Assembly (NCBI GenBank): GCA_963669295.1
Contig: OY769938.1
Span: 1,860,001 to 1,924,000 of the forward strand
Source: G963669295 sp963669295
Lineage (GTDB): Bacteria > Bacteroidota > Bacteroidia > Flavobacteriales_D > CALLUQ01
Direction: 5' to 3'
Length of the DNA stretch: 64,000 nt
Positions 62,821 through 64,000 of the stretch are shown in pieces. The position numbers and the translations under genes were made by a program. Every line of letters starts with the position of its first letter. The stretch's first letter is position 1. The notes below the pieces were generated by a model. The model was not told the origin of the DNA, ran no database searches, and saw nothing but the letters and a program-made list of their open reading frames with translations.

Positions 62821-64000
62821 TTACTTTTTGAACCCCTCCAGCTTTTTGTCATTAAGAAAGTCGTAATGCGTTAGTTTACGAAGTTCGTAAAAACTTACCC
62901 AATAACTTCTCAATGTTTCCAGGTAGCTACGTTTTGAGCTGTCTTTTTCTTGTAGTGCAATGTTGAGGTCCGAAACATTTATTCGCCCAATGAGGTAACG
63001 CTGTTTGGCTATTTCATATCGTTTTTGTGCTACTAAATCCGCTTTTGCTGCTATTTTCACTTGCTCTTTTAGTAGATTGAACTGCAATGCTTTTACAAAC
63101 ACTTCTTGCTCTAATTCCAGTTTCCGCTGTTGCACCGTGTAATTTACTACTTCCCGGTTAGCTACAGCTTGCTTTATGTTTGCTCTTGAGACTCCCCAAT
63201 TAAACACCGGCACTTGAATGCCCAATACCAGTTGCTGTTGGTCTTGCGGATTAGTGTACACTCCATTAAAGTCGGCTGCACTATTGGTTAGCCCATAGGT
63301 TGCAAAAAGATTCATGTTTAAATTATTATCCCCTTTTGCTTGAGCCACATCTCTCTCGGCCTCTATTAATTGTCGGTTTAATGTAATGTGCTGCGACCTG
63401 CTTTGTGATGCTTCTGTTACTGCCTTATCAGCATTCACTTCTAGCTCAGGAATACTGTAATTAACGTTTAACTCCAAATTGGTGTTTTCACTAATTCCAA
63501 GATAAGTTTTCAACCGAATTTCGTTGGTTTGCACCGATACCCTTGCTTGTGCAGTAGCAATTTGCGAATTCAACAAGGTAAGCTCTACCTGCAACAATTC
63601 ATTTTCCGCAATTTTACCTATGCCATACCGCCCTTTTGATATCTTGTAAATGGTATCGCTATTTGCTTCATTTAGCTCCGCCAACTCCAAATCTATTTGT
63701 GCAGAAAGAAGGTTAAAAAATAAATTGGTAGACTCAATTGCAATATCTTCTACATCCTCTACCGATCGTTCCTGTGCCTCCTGGTACAATAAGGGCTCTA
63801 CTTTCTTCTGCCATTTGAAGGAATTGAACCCAAACAGTGTTTGGCGCAGCCCAATGTTTACAGGGGTCGACATGTATGAAATGCTTGGATTATCTCCAAG
63901 TAAATCGATACGGCTTAAATCAGAATTCACAAACAACTCTCCTCCCGTTAAGCCTATATTTTGTCGCAACGACAGGTTGGTAGTTGACAATGCTCGTCGC
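62821..64000 (-). CDS. TolC family outer-membrane protein (cut by window edge)
   Basis: The minus strand is open from the stop at 62821 to the right edge, so only the C-terminal 393 residues are seen. They show the TolC pattern of two paired helical repeats with beta-hairpins: GGELFVNSDLSRIDL..SYMSTPVNIGLRQTLFGF, long alternating amphipathic helices (QEAQERSVEDVEDIAIES, LEQEVFVKALQFNLLKEQV) and a conserved QVPVFNWG strand entry. It forms the exit duct of an efflux or type I system. The missing N-terminus and any pump genes lie beyond the window. Confidence 0.88.
   Translation of the reverse strand, partial: RRALSTTNLSLRQNIGLTGGELFVNSDLSRIDLLGDNPSISYMSTPVNIGLRQTLFGFNSFKWQKKVEPLLYQEAQERSVEDVEDIAIESTNLFFNLLSAQIDLELAELNEANSDTIYKISKGRYGIGKIAENELLQVELTLLNSQIATAQARVSVQTNEIRLKTYLGISENTNLELNVNYSIPELEVNADKAVTEASQSRSQHITLNRQLIEAERDVAQAKGDNNLNMNLFATYGLTNSAADFNGVYTNPQDQQQLVLGIQVPVFNWGVSRANIKQAVANREVVNYTVQQRKLELEQEVFVKALQFNLLKEQVKIAAKADLVAQKRYEIAKQRYLIGRINVSDLNIALQEKDSSKRSYLETLRSYWVSFYELRKLTHYDFLNDKKLEGFKK

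Noticed and set aside
1..64000. Prophage, insertion sequence, biosynthetic cluster or defence island
   Set aside because: No transposase, integrase, phage structural, NRPS/PKS or recognised defence genes were found on either strand.

Overview
The window is ordinary chromosome of a member of the phylum Bacteroidota. The evidence is a gliding-motility lipoprotein GldH, a 1681-residue protein ending in a gliding-associated (type 9 secretion, type B) sorting domain, an IPExxxVDY-family protein, the gene order gldH-ricT-holB and acpP-fabF-rnc-IPExxxVDY-pyk, LysRS with a long C-terminal extension, and several sites matching the phylum's -7 promoter element TAnnTTTG. Few genes have a clear Shine-Dalgarno, also typical of the phylum (acpP and the M42 peptidase gene are exceptions). 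I would guess a marine or freshwater Flavobacteriales-like lineage, but the genus cannot be fixed from this. I saw no rRNA, prophage, CRISPR array, transposase or integrase.

Layout. 1-2.9 kb: the start of an MBOAT acyltransferase running off the left edge, a lipoprotein and lysS, all on the minus strand. 2.9-7.0 kb: a plus-strand run of sugar-phosphate isomerase, lipB, serine hydrolase, a conserved small protein and a 3'-5' exonuclease. 7.0-17.7 kb: lipoprotein, multi-pass membrane protein, a double-ATPase peptide ABC subunit, a complete MBOAT protein and a giant secreted repeat protein, closed by a bidirectional terminator. 17.8-21.7 kb minus: succinyl-CoA:3-ketoacid CoA-transferase subunits and penicillin-binding protein 1A with an odd four-cysteine insert. 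21.9-24.9 kb: a CotH-kinase-like protein with a beta-helix tail. 24.9-27.8 kb minus: gldH, ricT, holB. 27.9-32.1 kb: pgk, cvpA, small genes and pheS. 32.1-32.65 kb: the only large gene-free stretch, packed with short recurring words. 32.65-38.6 kb minus: M42 peptidase, pyruvate kinase, RNase III, fatty-acid synthesis genes and nitroreductase. 38.7-45.1 kb: purN, RNase H, M1 peptidase, a biotin carrier protein, a YceI-like lipoprotein and a sugar kinase. 45.2-45.7 kb: tRNA-Asn followed by a tiny GIY-YIG nuclease gene, itself followed by a second copy of the tRNA 3' end and its terminator. 45.9-53.1 kb: ftsH, VIT-family transporter, YkuK-like protein, a TPR/SpoIIE phosphatase, hsp20 and a double-domain universal stress protein. 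53.2-64 kb minus: signalling and envelope genes, namely a beta-propeller sensor fused to an adenylate cyclase and an HD hydrolase, flotillin with NfeD, a HAMP/SpoIIE phosphatase with TPR and YfiR partners, and a TolC-like protein cut by the right edge.

The most unusual item is the tRNA-Asn/GIY-YIG unit at 45225-45725. A 288-bp nuclease gene sits between two copies of the tRNA 3' end plus terminator, 52 bp of which are identical, and the distal copy is interrupted by a perfect 18-bp palindrome. It looks like a minimal tRNA-end-targeting mobile element of about 370-380 bp. Second-rank observations are the recurring-word intergenic region after pheS, the cyclase-HD fusion, the zinc-ribbon-like insert in PBP1A, the YfiR-TPR-phosphatase operon and the spaced direct repeats before hsp20.
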